Notes: a model not told the origin generated them from the letters alone. A DNA stretch of 64,000 nt from Deltaproteobacteria bacterium (GCA_024279915.1 JAJRRB010000078.1:222277-286276); one strand, 5' to 3'; shown: positions 54,126-63,391, counted from the first letter of the stretch. Translations and numbers: made by a program.

Positions 54126-54811
54126 TGGCTGTGCGCTCCGACCAGCCGACCGTCGCTCATCTCCAGGGTGCGCCGGATCAGAGGGTGTTGATAGACGAAC
54201 GGGTCGTGGGTGGCAATGATGATAGTTTTCCCGTCGGCGTTCAGTCCGGCGAGGATGTCGAGAAGTTCCACCGACAGCTTACTGTCGAGATGTGCGGTCG
54301 GCTCATCGGCGATGATCACCTGCGGTTCGCCGATCAGGGCTCTTGCGATGGCACCCCGTTGCTGCTCGCCGCCAGAGAGCTGATTGACCCTGGCCTTCGC
54401 CTTGCTGACGATCCCCAGCCGCTCCAGCACCTTTGCTCCGCGTATTTTCATCTGCGCCATCGGCATCTCGCTCGGGATGAGAGGCACCAGCACGTTCTCC
54501 AGCACGCTGATATCGCGAATCAGGTTAAACTGCTGGAAGACGAAGCCGAAGTTGTCCCGCCGGATGCGGGCCAGAAACCGTTCAGGCAGACGGGAAACAT
54601 CCTTGTCGGCAAACTGCACTCGTCCCGAAGTCGGACGCGACATGCAGCCGAGCAGGCTGAGCAGAGTGGTTTTGCCGGATCCGCTCGGCCCTTTGAGCGC
54701 CATCACCTCCCCGGCAGCAATCTCCAGCGTGACAGAGTCGAGGGCCGTGACCTCGTCTGGCAGATGAGGGTTATACAATTTGCAGAGATTCTCCGCTTTG
54801 ATCAGCATCAT
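54122..54811 (-). CDS. MacB/LolD-type ABC transporter ATPase
   Basis: About 229 residues: Walker A GPSGSGKTT near 42, Q-loop FQQFNLIRD near 92, signature LSGGEQQRGAIARAL near 144, Walker B VIIADEPTAHLD near 165 and H-loop ATHDP near 203. This class powers FtsX-like permeases, including LolCDE, MacB and the NosF-type group, working on periplasmic or lipoprotein substrates instead of importing solutes. I start at ATG 54811, after GGGA; a longer frame to 54880 lacks motifs. The permease gene lies just upstream. Confidence 0.9.
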   Translation of the reverse strand: MMLIKAENLCKLYNPHLPDEVTALDSVTLEIAAGEVMALKGPSGSGKTTLLSLLGCMSRPTSGRVQFADKDVSRLPERFLARIRRDNFGFVFQQFNLIRDISVLENVLVPLIPSEMPMAQMKIRGAKVLERLGIVSKAKARVNQLSGGEQQRGAIARALIGEPQVIIADEPTAHLDSKLSVELLDILAGLNADGKTIIIATHDPFVYQHPLIRRTLEMSDGRLVGAHSQ

Positions 54812-54936
54812 CCAGAGTCCCGTGTGGTTAGTTGTACCGATAAATTCTGAGACATTTCGGGCGTTGCCAAGCCAGCGCAACGCAGCAAACGCCGATAGGG
54901 GCCGGAATTAGAAGATAGAATCCATCGCATAGGGCA

Positions 54937-56094
54937 CTAGTTCCTCATCACCTGTTCGGGGTCGGTGACGGCCGCTTTCCAGGACGGAATCAAAGTACAG
55001 GCCAGATAGGGGGCAATGGTCAGAAAAGCAAGGACGAACAGCTGGTAAAGATCGACAACCGGCACCAGTGCGAAGGTGGGGAAGAGCACCGACCAGCCCT
55101 TGAGAATCGGCGTCAGGGCCGGTGCGCCAAGGGTAAAGACATGAACCCATGCGGCGGTCAGGCCGATCAGAAAAGCGCTCAACGAGATGGCCAATCCCTC
55201 CCAGAACTTGACAGCCAACACGTCGGCGGTCTCCCAGCCGACAGCCTTGAGGATGCCGATCTCACGTTTTTCGTCGGCGCTGATCCCGGTGGCTTTGTCC
55301 CAGGCCAGAATGCAGAAGGCAATCAGGGCAGCCACCATCACGGCGAGCATCATTCCGCTACGCCAGTTGAAGATCGTGTCGTATGTATGCAGAATTTCAC
55401 TGCGGGTGATCGGCCGGGTACCGGGCAGGTGAGACCTGATCTTTTTCGCCAGGGTATTGATCTCGCGCGGATTATAGACCTCGACGGCAATATCGGTCGC
55501 AAGTTTCCGGTCCATGGCGAAGAAATCGCGCAGGGTGTTCTCCTGCATCACGATCAGATCGTTGGTCAGCAGACTCGATGCTGCTTTGAAGCGACCGGTG
55601 ATTTCATAGAGTTGGTTCTGTTCGCGGCTGTCAAGCAGAACCAGCATGTCGCCGATTTCGGCCCCGAAAACTTCAATGACACCGTTGCCGACAGCGCACT
55701 CGTACGGGGCACCCGGCAACCGCCCTTCGAGCAGTTCAAGATCTTGCGGTTCATCACTGAACCCCATCAGGGTAAAGTTGGCACGGAGGAGTGCATCGTA
55801 ATAGTAGCCCCAGACACGTGGAGTGACTTTCTTAACACCCGGAAGCGCGCGGATACTCACAACGTAATCGGTGGGGATCAGGTCATGACGGCCTGCGACC
55901 AGCCGTTGGACGACCAGATCCGGGGCTTCCGCCAGAGAACCGATCGCCTCGGCTTTCAGGGCATGGGTCAGAAACAACACCGATCCCAGAGTGGCGACGG
56001 TGAAGGCGTAGACGACCAGCAGCGAGAGATTTTTATATTTACGTCTCAGCAGGCCGGCCAAAGCGTGTTCGAGGAGTTTAAGTTGCCGGGTCAT
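54937..56094 (-). CDS. FtsX-like ABC permease
   Basis: The 385-residue protein has one N-terminal membrane helix (about 20-45), a large periplasmic domain (about 46-255) and three C-terminal helices (about 260-375) with the cytoplasmic EKREIGILKAVGWETADVLAV coupling segment. This is the MacB/LolC permease architecture. It is five bases from the stop of the 103-residue protein and partners with the ATPase at 54122. The cargo is unknown. Neighbouring NosL and SCO suggest assembly of a copper-containing envelope protein (inference). Confidence 0.88.
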   Translation of the reverse strand: MTRQLKLLEHALAGLLRRKYKNLSLLVVYAFTVATLGSVLFLTHALKAEAIGSLAEAPDLVVQRLVAGRHDLIPTDYVVSIRALPGVKKVTPRVWGYYYDALLRANFTLMGFSDEPQDLELLEGRLPGAPYECAVGNGVIEVFGAEIGDMLVLLDSREQNQLYEITGRFKAASSLLTNDLIVMQENTLRDFFAMDRKLATDIAVEVYNPREINTLAKKIRSHLPGTRPITRSEILHTYDTIFNWRSGMMLAVMVAALIAFCILAWDKATGISADEKREIGILKAVGWETADVLAVKFWEGLAISLSAFLIGLTAAWVHVFTLGAPALTPILKGWSVLFPTFALVPVVDLYQLFVLAFLTIAPYLACTLIPSWKAAVTDPEQVMRN

Positions 56095-56099
56095 CGGGT

Positions 56100-56411
56100 T
56101 TACCGTTCTTTTCTTTTACGGATATCGATCTGACGGGTCAGACCGACCGGAGCCGGGGCGATGAGCGAACCGGAGGGGAAATGTTCAAAGGCCGCCGGGA
56201 AATCCTGAAAGGCCGAAAACAGGTCGGCCTGGGACGGATGCCTGGTATAACGCGCCTCGCTGAAGAGTGCCAGATCGGTCAGACCGAGGGTGCGGACCAA
56301 TTGCTGTTTGCCGTTTGTTCCCTGGTCGAGCGAATGCCCGTACGTCAGCAGTACGATGAGAAGCAGTAGTCCGGACCCGGTCAGGGTGAGAAAAAGCGTA
56401 CTGCGAATCAT
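56100..56411 (-). CDS. Small single-helix membrane protein of the NosL cluster
   Basis: The 103-residue protein has one N-terminal membrane helix (LFLTLTGSGLLLLIVLLTYG) and a periplasmic remainder ending basic (RKRKER). Start overlaps the NosL stop (ATGA). No family recognised; tight coupling to NosL and the permease implies a shared role. Confidence 0.6.
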   Translation of the reverse strand: MIRSTLFLTLTGSGLLLLIVLLTYGHSLDQGTNGKQQLVRTLGLTDLALFSEARYTRHPSQADLFSAFQDFPAAFEHFPSGSLIAPAPVGLTRQIDIRKRKER

Positions 56412-56881
56412 CGGTCATCCGTAAGGTGGGACGGTCTCACCTGATCAAAGCTTAAAACCTCCGTCCCGTGATGATCGCGCAGAAAGGTCATTGCCGTTTC
56501 CTTGCCCGCAACCGGTATCAGTTCTTTGCCCATGGGGCCGTAAACATCGCTGCCGAGGACAAAGAAGACCTCGTCGACCTTCATCAGCCGAGTACTGTAA
56601 TATTCTGTGATATGGATCGATGCGATCCGTTTGCGGCTCTGTCGGCCATCCTCAACGGGCAGGTCAAAATAGTAACGGAAAAAGTCTTTGCAACCGTCGA
56701 AGAAGAGTTGTGTCCCGTTCTGGAAAACGATCGTGGCAATCCAGTCAGAGAAAGGGGCGACAAACATGCCGCAAACCTGGCAGCGGTCATTTTTTCCGGG
56801 AGCTGCCGGTTCGACGGCGAGAGCCGGACCGGCAGCAAGGGCCAGGACAAAGCTACAGACGAGGACGTATTTCAGTGTCAT
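56408..56881 (-). CDS. nosL: NosL-family copper-binding protein
   Basis: The 157-residue exported protein (signal MTLKYVLVCSFVLALAAGPALA) has DRCQVCGMFVAPFSDW near 32, the NosL metal-binding motif (CxxCGM), and FFDGCKDFFRYYF near 62. NosL binds Cu(I) and supports maturation of nitrous-oxide reductase. No nosZ is in this window. Unlike most NosL proteins, the signal ends in Ala, not in a lipobox. Related NosL proteins also occur with ABC pairs away from nos operons. First gene of the five-gene minus-strand unit. Confidence 0.88.
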   Translation of the reverse strand: MTLKYVLVCSFVLALAAGPALAVEPAAPGKNDRCQVCGMFVAPFSDWIATIVFQNGTQLFFDGCKDFFRYYFDLPVEDGRQSRKRIASIHITEYYSTRLMKVDEVFFVLGSDVYGPMGKELIPVAGKETAMTFLRDHHGTEVLSFDQVRPSHLTDDR

Positions 56882-57031
56882 GCCTTGCTCCGAATGGTCG
56901 CTGGTAGATCATTCTTTTTCGTTTTCACTGCTCGTTTCTTGTGAATCATTTTGGCGCTTTTGTACATTCCTTCATTGAACTCTCGTTTTGGGTGGTGACA
57001 TTCAAGGAAAGATCCTGCCAGCCACGGCGGC

Positions 57032-57610
57032 CTAGCGGGCCAGGGCCAGATACTCCTTCATCATCGTCTTGCCGCCAATCAGCCCGTAAATGCGCACCCA
57101 CTTGCCATCCTTGGGCGAGCGCATGAAGGTCAACGGCATGTGAGCCATCTTGTCGGGCACATAGGCGTCAAACGCCTTCATCACCTTGAAGATGTCCTCC
57201 TCCGTCCCGGTCAAAAAATCCCAACCGGGTTTGGCGTTGTAGCGCTCCAGGTATTTCTTCATAATCGGTGGTGTATCGTATTCCGGATCGATGGAGACCG
57301 AGACCAACCTCACCCCGGCGGCCTCCGCCCCCAGCTTCCTCTGCAAGTTGGTGAAGCCGACGGACAAGATGGGACAGATGGTGGTGCAGGTGGCGAAAAT
57401 GAATTCGAGCAGGATCGGTTGGTCCGCGGTCAGGTACCCCACCAAGGGAACCGTTTCGCCGTTCTGGTTGATGAGGGTCACATCGGGAATCTGGTAATCG
57501 ACCACGGTCCTCTTGTAGCTCTGTTTGGCGGCCTGGACACTATGTCCGGTCGACATCACCAGTAGCAAAGGAAGAATTACCAACATCGGAAAGAGTCTTC
57601 TGCTTTTCAT
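57032..57610 (-). CDS. SCO1/SenC-family copper/redox protein
   Basis: The 192-residue exported protein (hydrophobic signal LFPMLVILPLLLVMSTGHSVQA) has the SCO motif FATCTTICPILS (CxxxCP, near 90) and the distal His in DKMAHMPLTF near 155. SCO proteins deliver Cu to the CuA site of oxidases or reduce its thiols. No oxidase gene is visible. Start 57610 follows AAAAGGGGTG; a 24-residue upstream extension has no ribosome site. It is 150 bp upstream of nosL on the same strand. Confidence 0.88.
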   Translation of the reverse strand: MKSRRLFPMLVILPLLLVMSTGHSVQAAKQSYKRTVVDYQIPDVTLINQNGETVPLVGYLTADQPILLEFIFATCTTICPILSVGFTNLQRKLGAEAAGVRLVSVSIDPEYDTPPIMKKYLERYNAKPGWDFLTGTEEDIFKVMKAFDAYVPDKMAHMPLTFMRSPKDGKWVRIYGLIGGKTMMKEYLALAR

Positions 57611-58193
57611 AACAACACCCCTTTTCAAACATTCCAGTAAGTAGTGAGGTTCAAATTTTTGCCCCGGGTAAGTGCGTCTCACGCCTGCTCGTTGTCAGTA
57701 ATTTCGTCTGTGCTGAGTTCTGTCAGTTTACCCCGGCCGTTGCTGTACCCTTCCGGTAGATAGTCATAGCGGCCTCCATAATGATGTCATCAGCATTTGA
57801 TATTCAGTATGGCAGGAAATGAGGGAGATGCAATTCACAAGGCGTCATCAGGGGGCGCTACCTCACCGGGACAACTTTTTAACGGTTCTATAACCTAAAA
57901 GAAGGTTTGACGCAGAGTCCGCTCTTTCTTTTCAGCGGTTTTATGGGGTTAAGAGGTTTTTCTCGCTGTGTTTTGGGTTTGACATGGCTTTGGGCTTGAA
58001 GTAGAAGGGAGACACGGTCAATTTGGGGCGGCATGTTCGTTGGGAAGGGCTTTTCATGTCCAGGTCACGTCAGCCTATCAAAAGCAAATTCCTATCACTT
58101 ATCACTTTCAATTGGCTCCAGAAGATAAATTCCGAGCATCAAACAGATACCAGAAACTTATGCCTCTTGTTGTTTTGTTCCAGCCACCAGCTT
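57611..58193. other. Long intergenic region upstream of SCO gene
   Basis: About 580 bp without a supported gene. On the minus strand a 14-codon frame (57770-57726 region) follows GGAGG, and a weak TTGCAT/CATACT pair lies near 57800-57830, which could be the SCO promoter. No tRNA, repeat copy or hairpin terminator is evident. The short plus-strand frames from 58023 on are shadows of the PP-loop gene. Confidence 0.3.
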
Positions 58194-59168
58194 TTAGACC
58201 GCCATCCCTTTCGAATCACTTCTCGGCATAGGGGCAACGGTGAAGCGCTGTTCACCTCTCGGCGTCTCTGCCAGAATCTCAACTTCTGCCTGGTCCTTGC
58301 CTTTGCCATAGGAGGCAGCAATCGCTCCAGCTACCCGCAGGTCTTCCTCAACCGGTTTCCCGGAAATCAGACCCAATGGTCCTGACACGCCGAGCGCGTG
58401 GAGTATGATGTAAGTGCCATTGGCTGCCTTGCGAATCGATTCGTTATCTTTTTGATGCCTGCCGAGAGTCAGCTTGCTCTGTTCCGAAAGCCGGAACTGG
58501 CGGCCGATTTTAAGCAATTCAACATCCTCGACCGAGCAGTCTGGTTGATGGTTGAAGAGATCGCGAAGACGGTCGGAAAAATGAATTTCAGTGAGCAGGC
58601 ATCCCCCCCCCGATGAAGGGTAGTCTGTTAGTTCCCACTCCTTGGCGAGGGCTTCCTGAGGCCTGCGCGAGCGGCCCTGAATATCAAGGAGTTGCTCCCG
58701 GTCGACCAGACCTTGCTCCTCCATGGGAGTGATCTGCAGGAGTTTGGCGCTCATCGGCCTGAGAATCCGGTCCGGATGACCGGAATAGTTAGCAACTGTA
58801 CGTAGCGCATCACCGTTCTGGCTCATTGGTCGCTGACCAAGGACTTCGCCGGAGAAGAGAAAGTCAAAACCCCGCACAGCCATAATCTCACCAGCCAGAC
58901 GAAACATCATGGCGTGGCAGTCAATACAGGGGTTCATATTCTTGCCATAGCCATACTGCGGTTTTTTCAGCATCTCAAGATGAATCTTACTGATGTCCTC
59001 GACAATCAGGGGAATGTCCATATGGATAGCTGCCTTTTCTGCTTTACTGCTGCTGAAAAAAGGCGTGACAAAAGAAATAGCAGTGACTTCAACTCCCTGG
59101 CGTTTCAGACACAGAACCGCCAGGCTGCTGTCAAGTCCTCCCGAGAGGAGTCCCAGGGCTTTACTCAT
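58194..59168 (-). CDS. PP-loop ATPase, tRNA-thiolation-like (MnmA/ThiI-related)
   Basis: The 324-residue protein has an N-terminal PP-loop (LLSGGLDSSLAVLCLK) that adenylates a substrate, with CIDCHAMMF near 80 and a Cys in SGGGCLLTEIHFSDRL near 190. These are typical of the adenine-nucleotide alpha-hydrolase group of tRNA sulfur-transfer enzymes. The C-terminal part (IGRQFRLSEQSKLTLGRHQK) resembles an RNA-binding add-on. It is shorter than, and distinct from, canonical MnmA or ThiI. Exact tRNA position unknown. It is divergent from the pilT-like gene. Confidence 0.75.
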   Translation of the reverse strand: MSKALGLLSGGLDSSLAVLCLKRQGVEVTAISFVTPFFSSSKAEKAAIHMDIPLIVEDISKIHLEMLKKPQYGYGKNMNPCIDCHAMMFRLAGEIMAVRGFDFLFSGEVLGQRPMSQNGDALRTVANYSGHPDRILRPMSAKLLQITPMEEQGLVDREQLLDIQGRSRRPQEALAKEWELTDYPSSGGGCLLTEIHFSDRLRDLFNHQPDCSVEDVELLKIGRQFRLSEQSKLTLGRHQKDNESIRKAANGTYIILHALGVSGPLGLISGKPVEEDLRVAGAIAASYGKGKDQAEVEILAETPRGEQRFTVAPMPRSDSKGMAV

Positions 59169-59382
59169 AAATTGTTTCTCCGTGTTATTGGTCGCTTATT
59201 TGAACTGAGGGTTGATATTGCAATATTACTCTGGATATCAAGTTTGAATCCAGTTAGTTTCCCATAACAAATGAGATTCCGGGGCAAGGCATTCAGCTTG
59301 ACAATGAAAAGCTCCATCTGCCAATATGGTCGGCGGTTTACGGGGGATTAACGTTCATGATTAAGGTCTGGCGGGAGAGATT

Positions 59383-60450
59383 ATGGCTAAGATTGATTCA
59401 CTGTTCAAAATGATGCAACAACAGGGCGCCAGTGACCTGCATATCTCCACCGGTGCGCCACCTCTCTTTCGTCTGCATGGTGAGATGGAAAAGCTCAACT
59501 ATCCTCCCCTGAATGATCAACAGGCTCGTGGACTGCTTTTTGAGATTTTAAACAAAGAACAGCGCGCAGAGTTTGAAGAAAATCTTGATATCGATTTTGC
59601 CTACTCCCTACCGGAGGTGGCGCGTTTCCGTGGCAACCTGATGGAGACTCACCGGGGGATTGCTGGCGTATTTCGAATTATCCCAAGTAAGATTTTAACC
59701 GCAGATCAACTCGGCCTTCCTGAAGGTATCCGCAAGATGACCCGGTTGAAAAAAGGTCTGGTGCTGGTGACCGGGCCGACCGGCAGTGGCAAATCGACAA
59801 CTTTGGCGGCAATGATAGACTTGATTAACAAGACCCGCCGCGAGCATATCCTGACCCTCGAGGATCCTCTCGAGTTTATCCATGAAAACCAGATGTCACT
59901 CCTTAACCAGCGCCAGATCGGTCAACATTCACTCTCGTTTGCTAATTCTCTGCGTGCCGCCTTGCGTGAGGACCCTGATGTTATCCTGGTCGGTGAGATG
60001 CGTGATCTGGAAACGATCTCCATGGCCATGACCGCTGCCGAAACCGGACACCTGGTCTTTGGAACTCTGCATACCAACTCGGCACCAAAGACGATTGATC
60101 GGATTATCGATGCCTTCCCCAAGGATGGACAGGAACAGATACGAACTATGCTTGGCGAGAGCCTCAAAGGAGTTATCTGCCAACAGTTACTACGCACAGC
60201 TGATGGCAAAGGTCGTGCGGCGGCTCTGGAAATACTGGTCTGCAACGCTGCCGTCGCCAACCTGATTCGTGAGGGCAAAACCTTTCAGGTGCCGTCCATC
60301 ATGCAGACGGCGAAGGGTGAGGGTATGCAGTTGATGGATCAACATATTATGGATATGCTCAAAGCCAAGCTCATCAATGGCGACGAAGCTTACCGTTGCT
60401 GTGTTGACAAAAAGGCCTTTGAACAGTATCTGCCAAAGCAGCAACGTTGA
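59383..60450 (+). CDS. PilT/PilU-family twitching motility ATPase
   Basis: The 355-residue hexameric ATPase retracts type IV pili. It has a PAS-like N-domain (SDLHISTGAPPLFRLHGEM), Walker A GPTGSGKSTTLAAMID near 130-145, an Asp box (LEDPLEF), Walker B (EDPDVILVGEMRDLETI) and the His box GHLVFGTLHTNSA near 222. The C-terminal AIRNLIREGK-like motif (AAVANLIREGK) supports PilT over PilB. GGCGGGAGAG precedes the ATG. Several paralogs are usual in this group, so I do not choose between PilT and PilU. No other pil genes are adjacent. Confidence 0.93.
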   Translation: MAKIDSLFKMMQQQGASDLHISTGAPPLFRLHGEMEKLNYPPLNDQQARGLLFEILNKEQRAEFEENLDIDFAYSLPEVARFRGNLMETHRGIAGVFRIIPSKILTADQLGLPEGIRKMTRLKKGLVLVTGPTGSGKSTTLAAMIDLINKTRREHILTLEDPLEFIHENQMSLLNQRQIGQHSLSFANSLRAALREDPDVILVGEMRDLETISMAMTAAETGHLVFGTLHTNSAPKTIDRIIDAFPKDGQEQIRTMLGESLKGVICQQLLRTADGKGRAAALEILVCNAAVANLIREGKTFQVPSIMQTAKGEGMQLMDQHIMDMLKAKLINGDEAYRCCVDKKAFEQYLPKQQR

Positions 60451-60534
60451 TTAAAAACACCTCCCCATATTGCCTGGGCCAGTTTGCCGGTGTTATTGTG
60501 TACAGATAGAAAACGGACTGGCCAAGGGATTTTC

Positions 60535-61515
60535 GTGCAAGATCAATTCGGACGAACAATCGAATATTTACGCCTTTCAGTAACCGATCGCTGTAACCTG
60601 CGTTGTCGCTATTGCATGCCTGAAGAAGGTGTGGCAGATCTCGCGCACGGTGATGTATTGCGTTATGAGGAAATGTTGCGAGTTGTTGCGGCTGCCTGTC
60701 GACTGGGGATTCGCAAAGTTCGTGTGACCGGTGGCGAGCCGCTGGTGCGCCGTGGCATCGTCAATTTCATCGGTCAACTGGCAGCACTACCGGAAAAGCC
60801 GGAAATAACCTTGACCACCAATGGTTTGCTCCTGGCAGAACAGGCAGAGGCTCTCAAAGCGGCTGGTTTGTCGCGTGTCAATGTCAGTCTTGATACCATG
60901 CGTCCGGAGCGTTTCAAGGAATTGACCCTCAGGCCTGGTCTGAACCAGGTTCTGGCAGGGATTCAAGCGGCTGAAGGGGTAGGACTGTTGCCGATAAAAA
61001 TTAACGTTATCCCTTTTGTGGATTTCAATACTGACGAGATTGTTGACTTTGCCAGGTTGACTCTGGAGCATCCCTGGGATGTTCGTTTTATCGAATTCAT
61101 GCCGATCAGTTCTGATTTGGACTACGCCTCCAGAGATGGTTTGTCGATGGCGGAGGTCGAAGCACGGTTACGAACGCTAGGAGAATTGGAAGCCCTCCCG
61201 TACCAGAGGACTTCTGGTCCCGCTCATATGTATCGACTGCCTGGTGCCAAGGGTCGGATCGGACTGATTCCATCGGTTTCTGGACATTTCTGTGGCGATT
61301 GTAACCGTCTGCGGGTGATGGCTGATGGCCGGGTGCGTGGTTGTCTGTTTGATAACCAGGAGACTGATCTTAAACCGATTCTGCGTGATGGTGGCGATGA
61401 CCAGGCTTTGGAAGACCTTCTGCTGGCTACTGCTTGCGCCAAGCCGGAGAAGCACCAGATTCATGACAAGGATTTTACGACGCCAAACCGGCGTATGCAT
61501 GGTATTGGAGGTTGA
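60535..61515 (+). CDS. moaA: GTP 3',8-cyclase (molybdenum cofactor step 1)
   Basis: The 326-residue radical SAM enzyme starts molybdopterin synthesis from GTP. It carries the N-terminal cluster CNLRCRYCMPEEGV near 22, VTGGEPLVRRG near 70, a C-terminal second cluster (FCGDCNRLRVMADGRVRGCLF, near 258-275) and the terminal Gly-Gly (MHGIGG) needed for activity. GTG 60535 follows AAGGGA; a longer frame from 60484 is less likely. It is 84 bp after the pilT-like gene. No other moa genes are present. Confidence 0.96.
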   Translation: MQDQFGRTIEYLRLSVTDRCNLRCRYCMPEEGVADLAHGDVLRYEEMLRVVAAACRLGIRKVRVTGGEPLVRRGIVNFIGQLAALPEKPEITLTTNGLLLAEQAEALKAAGLSRVNVSLDTMRPERFKELTLRPGLNQVLAGIQAAEGVGLLPIKINVIPFVDFNTDEIVDFARLTLEHPWDVRFIEFMPISSDLDYASRDGLSMAEVEARLRTLGELEALPYQRTSGPAHMYRLPGAKGRIGLIPSVSGHFCGDCNRLRVMADGRVRGCLFDNQETDLKPILRDGGDDQALEDLLLATACAKPEKHQIHDKDFTTPNRRMHGIGG

Positions 61516-61531
61516 TGGAGGTCGGGGTCCT

Positions 61532-61634
61532 GTCATCCTCGAATGATTCTATCAGGGATCCACGATCTTAACATCTGGATTCCCGATTACACTCTCGGGA
61601 ATGACTGCTTTTTCCACAGTCATGAATAGTTACT
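61532..61634. repeat. GTCATTCCCGAG element, copy 2
   Basis: The core 61532-61605 is the reverse complement of the core at 15944-16015 with few differences. The outer end GAATAGTTAC (61624-61633) also matches. The opposite outer end is missing where the element meets the moaA gene, so the copy is truncated there. Confidence 0.65.
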
Positions 61635-61643
61635 GAAAGAATA

Positions 61644-61673
61644 AGGCCCGCTGAATATCTCAGCGGGCCTTTA
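61644..61673. terminator. Terminator between moaA and cytochrome c7
   Basis: AGGCCCGCTGA, ATATC, TCAGCGGGCCT then TTAGTTTTG. The perfect 11-bp stem may serve both convergent genes. Confidence 0.85.
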
Positions 61674-61696
61674 GTTTTGTCTTTTTTTGTTACACA

Positions 61697-62014
61697 CTAC
61701 TTTTTCACATGGCACCGCCCGCAGTTGCCCTTAGCGTCAAAGGCGCGTCCACCGTTATGGCAGACCCCGCATTGCTTGCTTGCGTAGATCTCGTCCATGG
61801 TGATCTTCACCGTTCCTTGCTTCATTTTCGGAAACATGTCCTTGTTGTGACACTCCTTGCACTTGACGCCAGCTTCCTTATGGATAGTGCCGTCGAAAGT
61901 TACAACTCCCATCGGGCTTTTGTCAAATTCAAGGGTCTTTTTACCCGGGACAGCGAGGGCGACGGCAGAGCTGACAAACAGGATTGTTACGATCAGAATG
62001 ACAAGTTTTTGCAT
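61697..62014 (-). CDS. Triheme c7-type periplasmic cytochrome
   Basis: The 105-residue protein has a signal peptide (LVILIVTILFVSSAVALA) and three heme motifs, CKECH, CGVCH and CGRCH, plus additional histidines (TIHKEAG, CHNKDM, CHNGGR) for bis-His ligation. This is the c7-type triheme domain used in periplasmic electron transfer toward extracellular acceptors in this group. GGAGG precedes the ATG. Its partner is unknown; the GlcF/GlcD-type genes lie directly upstream on the same strand. Confidence 0.92.
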   Translation of the reverse strand: MQKLVILIVTILFVSSAVALAVPGKKTLEFDKSPMGVVTFDGTIHKEAGVKCKECHNKDMFPKMKQGTVKITMDEIYASKQCGVCHNGGRAFDAKGNCGRCHVKK

Positions 62015-62131
62015 AAAATTTTCCTCCTTGAGAAATAGAGTCGAGATCCTATGATAATTATATAGACGGGCTTATTTTAACACTTTGTCAGTTATTCGCA
62101 ATGCAACAGTTTGGTTTTATTCCGGTCCGCT

Positions 62132-63391
62132 TCAATCAGGCAAAGCATCAGACAGGAGCTCAAGGATATGCACCGAACGTTGATTCCCCTCTGCGTGATT
62201 GATGCTGTCCTGTAGTTGCATGATGCATCCAGGACAGTCAGTTGCAACGAGTTCTGCGCCACTGTCAGTAATGTTGGCAGCTTTTTTCGCGCCAATCCGT
62301 TTACTGTTCTCTGGATGGTAAACAGAATAGGTGCCGCCAAAACCGCAGCAGGTTCCTGCGTCCGACATTTCAATATATTCTACCTGTGGCAGTGCTTTGA
62401 GGATCTGACGCGGTTCTTTGGTGATTCCCTTGCTGCGCAGATGACAGGGGTCGTGGTAGGTGACCCTGATACGTTTTTCAGTCTTAGGCAAGGCCGCCAG
62501 CTTTTCTGGAAGACCGTGGTTGGCCAGGAAGACAAAGATGTCCATGGTCTTCGCCGACAGCTCGTCAAACTCGTCGCCCATCTCTGCATAGATACTGCTG
62601 AGTCCGGCATTGCAGGAGGCGCAAGCTGTAACGATATGATCTGCCTGGTGGTGGCTGAGTGCCGAGAGGTTCTGCTCGGCCAGCTTTTCAACCGGTTTTG
62701 TGGCTCCGGCACTGACCGCGGGCAGACCGCAACAGGCTTGATCCTTGGGAATGATGACCGTCACACCGAGAAATTTCAGTGCTTTAAGGAAGGCCTCGCC
62801 AATAGCCGGATACATGTAGTTGATACCGCAACCGGTGAAGAAGAGCACCGTTGGCTGTTGCGGATCACCGGGGATGATCTCCGGCACTCTTTCCCGAAAG
62901 GGTTTCGCGGTAAGCGGGGGCAGAGTGCGATCCGTTTCGAGGTAAGGCGCCGGGAAACGCAGGCGCAGGCCGCTGTTTTCAGGGAGTTTCTTAAAGAGCA
63001 GAGATGACAGAGTACCACCAGATTTGGCCAGCATATTCATCAGTTTCGGTCGACCCAAAACGGCGGCGACACCCTTGCCAAAGGTGGAGAGTCCCTTCTC
63101 TTCGGCGATGCGGCGTCTGGCCGCAGCAACAATATCCTCAGTATGGACGTTGTTGGGACAGCCCGTGCAGCAACTGCCGCAGAGCAGACACTGGCTCAAG
63201 TCTTCGAGGACCTTATCCTCCAGGCCAATTTCGCCCTCCAGCACCGAGTGGGTCAAAGCAATCTTGCCACGGGCAACCCTGCCTTCACGTTTTTCCGCAC
63301 CGAACACAGGACAGTGGGCACGACAGGCACCACACTTGACGCACTGTTCTATCTCTTCACGATAATCTTCGAGGTTTTTTAACTTTGCCAT
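62132..63391 (-). CDS. glcF: GlcF/LldF-like iron-sulfur subunit of a 2-hydroxyacid oxidase
   Basis: The 419-residue protein has two 4Fe-4S motifs, CVKCGACRAHCPV near 17 and CLLCGSCCTGCPN near 67. Two CCG-type domains follow (FTGCGINYMYP...CCGLPA near 188-222; CHLRSKG...CCGFGG near 318-350). It passes electrons from a GlcD-type FAD dehydrogenase to a quinone or cytochrome, oxidising glycolate or lactate. The GlcD-like gene lies upstream, separated by a 168-bp repeat. Confidence 0.88.
   Translation of the reverse strand: MAKLKNLEDYREEIEQCVKCGACRAHCPVFGAEKREGRVARGKIALTHSVLEGEIGLEDKVLEDLSQCLLCGSCCTGCPNNVHTEDIVAAARRRIAEEKGLSTFGKGVAAVLGRPKLMNMLAKSGGTLSSLLFKKLPENSGLRLRFPAPYLETDRTLPPLTAKPFRERVPEIIPGDPQQPTVLFFTGCGINYMYPAIGEAFLKALKFLGVTVIIPKDQACCGLPAVSAGATKPVEKLAEQNLSALSHHQADHIVTACASCNAGLSSIYAEMGDEFDELSAKTMDIFVFLANHGLPEKLAALPKTEKRIRVTYHDPCHLRSKGITKEPRQILKALPQVEYIEMSDAGTCCGFGGTYSVYHPENSKRIGAKKAANITDSGAELVATDCPGCIMQLQDSINHAEGNQRSVHILELLSDALPD

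Noticed and set aside
55141..56133. 330-codon plus-strand frame opposite the FtsX-like permease
   Set aside because: Antisense frame in GC-rich DNA; Gln/Asp/His-rich composition typical of shadows; the permease frame has clear motifs.
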